Below are positions 6,588-8,220 of a stretch of DNA of 8,220 bases, one piece after another. This stretch comes from Clostridiaceae bacterium (lineage in GTDB: Bacteria > Bacillota_A > Clostridia > Clostridiales > Clostridiaceae): the NCBI GenBank assembly GCA_029256485.1, contig JAQSXU010000141.1, positions 1 to 8,220 of the forward strand. Reading direction: 5' to 3'. How positions within the stretch are numbered: the first letter of the stretch is position 1; each line of letters opens with the position of its first letter. The notes under the pieces were generated by a model. It saw nothing but the letters and a program-made list of their open reading frames with translations, did no database searches and had not been told where the DNA came from. The position numbers were made by a program, and so were the translations under genes.

Positions 6588-7466
6588 ATGAGAATTATTT
6601 CAAGAAGAACTTTAATTATGTTTTTTTTACCTGGTGGTGTTTTCATGGGCTTATTTCTAGTATATCCCATTTTGAAAATGGCCATTGATAGTTTTTATAC
6701 CTTTGATTTAACTGGAATGAAATCATTTGTGGGACTTGATAACTATATCAAAGCATTTACAACAGCAAGTTTTTTAACCCCATTAATAAATACATTAAAA
6801 TACATAATTATTGCCGTTACAGCTGAATTGTGCATTGGACTAATTATGGCATTGTTGTTTGAGCATGAATATAAAGGAAATAAAATAGTTCGATCATTGA
6901 TATTGACACCGTTGATGATTGCACCACTAGTTGCGGGCTTGATATGGAAACTAATGTTAAGTGCTCAGTTTGGTATTATAAATCAAATATTAAAAAATAT
7001 ACACATTATTAAAGATACAAACAGTATATTATGGCTTGCAGATGGAAAATGGGCATTACTTTCTTGTGCCTTTGCGGATATTTGGTTAACAACACCTTTT
7101 ATGATGTTAATGATTTTAGCTGGATTGCAGGGGGTTGATTCAAGTATGATTGAAGCTGCAAAAATAGATGGAGCTAATAAGCTGCAACAAATATTTTTGG
7201 TAAAAATGCCAAATATAAAACCTGTTTTACTCACTGCATTGTCTATTAGAATTATAGATGCTGCAAGAACTTTTGATATTATTTGGGCTATGACTCAAGG
7301 CGGACCCAATAATTCTTCGGAAATGATTAGTGTTGTAATTTATAGAACACTTACAAGATACAATCAAGTTGGATATGCAAGTGCTATGGCTGTTATTTTT
7401 GTTATTATTCTTATTGTCTTTACGTTAGTGTTTATGCAAAGTCTATGGAACCCTAAAAAGTATTAA
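6588..7466 (+). CDS. Sugar ABC transporter permease, MalF/UgpA type
   Basis: This 292-residue membrane protein forms half of the transport channel. Six hydrophobic segments are visible at about 8-30, 68-92, 103-124, 154-179, 210-233 and 262-284. The EAA loop, which contacts the cytoplasmic ATPase, reads IEAAKIDGANKLQQIFLVKMP (188-208; E189, D194, G195), and AMTQGGPNNSSE (234-245) is a stretch typical of this subfamily. The length is normal for the short MalF/UgpA-type proteins of Gram-positive bacteria, without the large extra domain of enteric MalF. It pairs with the permease starting 17 bases after its stop. No ATPase is encoded in the window; many Firmicute CUT1 importers share an MsmX-like ATPase encoded elsewhere, which is plausible but not shown. 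Confidence 0.94.
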   Translation: MRIISRRTLIMFFLPGGVFMGLFLVYPILKMAIDSFYTFDLTGMKSFVGLDNYIKAFTTASFLTPLINTLKYIIIAVTAELCIGLIMALLFEHEYKGNKIVRSLILTPLMIAPLVAGLIWKLMLSAQFGIINQILKNIHIIKDTNSILWLADGKWALLSCAFADIWLTTPFMMLMILAGLQGVDSSMIEAAKIDGANKLQQIFLVKMPNIKPVLLTALSIRIIDAARTFDIIWAMTQGGPNNSSEMISVVIYRTLTRYNQVGYASAMAVIFVIILIVFTLVFMQSLWNPKKY

Positions 7467-7471
7467 GAAGG

Positions 7472-7477
7472 AGGAGG
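7472..7477 (+). promoter_or_regulatory. Ribosome binding site for the second permease
   Basis: AGGAGG, within the longer purine run AAGGAGGAGG, lies 6 bases before the ATG at 7484 and just after the previous stop codon, so the two permeases are probably translated from one message at similar rates. Confidence 0.85.
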
Positions 7478-7483
7478 AAAATC

Positions 7484-8220
7484 ATGACAACTTTAAAAAG
7501 GAAAATGGGAGAGCATATTGTAATAATTATTTCTTTAGCATTTACGTTATTTTGGTTATTTCCATATTTATATTTAATCAGTTCATCATTTAAACCTGGA
7601 TCACAAGTAGTATCAATACCTGCAAAGTTTTTTCCTACCCAATTGTCTTTAGAAAATTTTTCAGCCTTATTTTCTAGAATTCCGGCAGCTCAAGATATGG
7701 CTAACAGTTTAATATGTGCTGTTTTCAGTACAATCATTGCTGTGATTTTAGGGTCTTTAGCTTCCTATGCAATATCACGTTCTGGAGCTAAATTATCATT
7801 AATGTTAGTTGTTTTAGTTTTATGTTTGAAAATGATTCCTACATCAAGTATTGCAGTGCCAATCTATGGAATCATTACAAATATGGGTTTATATGATACA
7901 AGGATTGCATTAATAATAGTTTATGCAGCGATAAATATACCGTTTGTTATGTGGACTATGATAAGTTTTTTCCAAGGTATACCGATGTCGTTAGATGAAG
8001 CAGCGTGCGTAGATGGAGCTAGTAACTTCTATACATTTAGAAAAATAATTTTACCTATCTGTATGCCTGGTATTGCTACAGCTGCTATTTTTACTCTGTT
8101 TTTAGCTTGGAATGATTTCTTAATTTCTTTGTTATTAACAAGTATTAATGCAACCACATTTACAGTAGGTTTATCAGCATTCTTATCTGCTTATAGTATG
8201 GATTTAGGACCTATGTGTGC
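7484..8220 (+). CDS. Sugar ABC transporter permease, MalG/UgpE type (3' end cut by window)
   Basis: I translated this reading frame by hand: 245 codons are open up to the window edge with no stop. It is the partner of the MalF-type permease, together forming the membrane channel. A basic start (MTTLKRKMGE) is followed by a first membrane segment (about 11-33) and SSSFKPGSQ, a typical MalG-family stretch after the first helix. Further membrane segments lie at about 72-97, 104-122, 138-163 and 190-218. The EAA loop is LDEAACVDGASNFYTFRKII (170-189; E172, D177, G178), and LAWNDFL (207-213) is the family's conserved WND region. Usual length is about 270-280 residues, so roughly 30 residues are probably missing beyond the window. 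It is not a pseudogene as far as visible. An ATPase or sugar-degrading enzymes might follow outside the window. Confidence 0.93.
   Translation, partial: MTTLKRKMGEHIVIIISLAFTLFWLFPYLYLISSSFKPGSQVVSIPAKFFPTQLSLENFSALFSRIPAAQDMANSLICAVFSTIIAVILGSLASYAISRSGAKLSLMLVVLVLCLKMIPTSSIAVPIYGIITNMGLYDTRIALIIVYAAINIPFVMWTMISFFQGIPMSLDEAACVDGASNFYTFRKIILPICMPGIATAAIFTLFLAWNDFLISLLLTSINATTFTVGLSAFLSAYSMDLGPMC

Overview
The window is strongly AT-rich, uses AGA/AGG, ATA and TTA codons freely, and has strong Shine-Dalgarno sites (AGGAGG-like) a few bases before its starts. Together with the gene families present, this points to a low-GC Firmicute, most likely a Clostridium-type anaerobe. The genus is an inference. 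All genes are on the + strand and the window is almost fully coding.

Layout: (1) Positions 7-4808 hold three tightly packed genes: a YesM/LytS-type membrane sensor histidine kinase (7-1815), a YesN-type response regulator with an AraC-family DNA-binding domain (1808-3418, overlapping the kinase by 8 bases), and a lipoprotein solute-binding protein (3450-4808, 31 bases later). The unit closes with a strong intrinsic terminator (4875-4928). (2) Positions 4809-5206 form a roughly 400-base control region. It holds that terminator, two copies of the palindrome AAACGTTT (5033-5040 and 5130-5137) and a nested dyad between them (5078-5121). (3) From 5207 a second unit encodes a paralogous solute-binding lipoprotein (5207-6493), a 15-bp perfect hairpin (6522-6556), a MalF/UgpA-type permease (6588-7466) and a MalG/UgpE-type permease (7484 to the window end, incomplete).

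How it fits together (inference): the second unit is a CUT1-type ABC importer for a sugar or oligosaccharide, with no ATPase gene in view. The first unit is its likely sensing and control module: the kinase reports on an extracellular ligand and the regulator probably activates the importer promoter. The LacI/CcpA-like sites suggest an added layer of carbon repression. The notable point is that there are two clearly homologous binding proteins, one grouped with the sensor genes and one with the permeases. This makes the first a candidate ligand-presenting co-sensor. The substrate cannot be told from the sequence.

I see no tRNA, rRNA, CRISPR array, insertion sequence or phage gene. The gene types are familiar; the unusual points are the duplicated binding protein and the regulatory DNA structures.
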